From Myxococcales bacterium (GTDB taxonomy: Bacteria > Myxococcota_A > Polyangia > Polyangiales > Polyangiaceae): a stretch of DNA of 64,000 nucleotides. The stretch lies in the NCBI GenBank assembly GCA_016794345.1, contig JAEUKE010000175.1, forward strand, positions 1 through 64,000, read 5' to 3'. Positions 63,917 to 64,000 of the stretch are shown here, piece after piece. The translations under genes and the position numbers were made by a program. Numbering within the stretch: the stretch's first letter is position 1; every line of letters begins with the position of its first letter. The notes beneath the pieces are model-generated. The model made no database searches. It was not told where the DNA came from and saw nothing but the letters and a program-made list of their open reading frames with translations.

Positions 63917-64000
63917 TCAGGCGCGCAGCTTCGAGAGGACGAGCGTGGCGTTCGTTCCGCCGAAGCCGAACGAGTTGCTCATCGCGTGGCTGATGTCCCG
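63917..64000 (-). CDS. fabF: Beta-ketoacyl-ACP synthase II, C-terminal end (partial)
   Basis: The 27 visible residues end the reading frame with SNSFGFGGTNATLVLSKLRA and stop. This is the KAS II C-terminal signature with the Gly-rich GFGGTNA. The 5' part lies beyond the window. It should be in one leftward transcript with nrdR and ribD. Confidence 0.9.
   Translation of the reverse strand, partial: RDISHAMSNSFGFGGTNATLVLSKLRA

Overview
The window is about 64 kb of very GC-rich, densely packed bacterial chromosome with no phage, insertion sequence or CRISPR array. Its gene content points to a predatory or soil myxobacterium (Myxococcota, probably class Polyangia). The signs are three Hanks-type Ser/Thr kinases, a PP2C phosphatase, FHA-domain proteins including a sigma-54 activator, PEGA and TonB-family proteins, many lipoproteins, an alpha-2-macroglobulin with its PBP1C partner, SUMF1-type proteins, GTG/TTG starts and Ala/Pro-rich linkers. 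The taxonomic call is inference from content, not from a marker-gene search.

Layout. 0.1-3.8 kb: a two-gene operon that reads as a bacterial peptide C-terminal amidation system. It holds a lipoprotein with a cytochrome-c-like domain plus a PHM-type copper monooxygenase, translationally coupled to a PAL-type beta-propeller lyase lipoprotein. It is divergent from a kinase-receiver fusion. 3.8-12.3 kb: alpha-2-macroglobulin, PBP1C and a small lipoprotein. 12.4-18.3 kb: a leftward block (queG, acyltransferase, DUF72-like, gamma-glutamyltransferase-like, N-formylglutamate amidohydrolase, rpmB, xerD). 18.3-23.7 kb: a lipoprotein, rimM, tRNA-Met with promoter and doubled terminator, and a TonB-receptor/lipoprotein pair. 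23.7-29.8 kb: trmD fused to a second methyltransferase domain, an EF-hand membrane protein, tatD, a TonB protein, then a gene-free patch made of two diverged inverted copies of a palindromic repeat.

29.8-34.7 kb: PrkA-type kinase, a small exported protein, a zinc-ribbon Ser/Thr kinase, a coiled-coil zinc-ribbon protein, tRNA-CAT. 34.8-42.1 kb: SUMF1-type protein, uvrA, dksA-like, Nudix, cell-wall amidase. 42.2-53.1 kb: a run of signalling and envelope genes (Pro-rich membrane protein, PEGA protein, FHA-sigma-54 activator, beta-barrel-like protein, PP2C, phosphoethanolamine-transferase-like protein, M48 peptidase, two paralogous Cys-rich lipoproteins, Ser/Thr kinase). 53.2-56.4 kb: the pdhABC operon. 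56.4-64 kb: SUMF1-type protein, metallophosphoesterase, cold-shock protein, an FHA protein with a degenerate secretion-ATPase domain, def, ribD, nrdR and the 3' end of fabF.

Together the genes mix housekeeping with a heavy load of Ser/Thr-phosphorylation signalling and envelope functions. Six related G/C-rich hairpins (REP-like) lie between genes and several appear to serve as terminators. The strongest candidate for an under-described system is the PHM-PAL pair at 159-2368: every copper ligand of PHM and every zinc-ligand and catalytic position of PAL that I could align is conserved.
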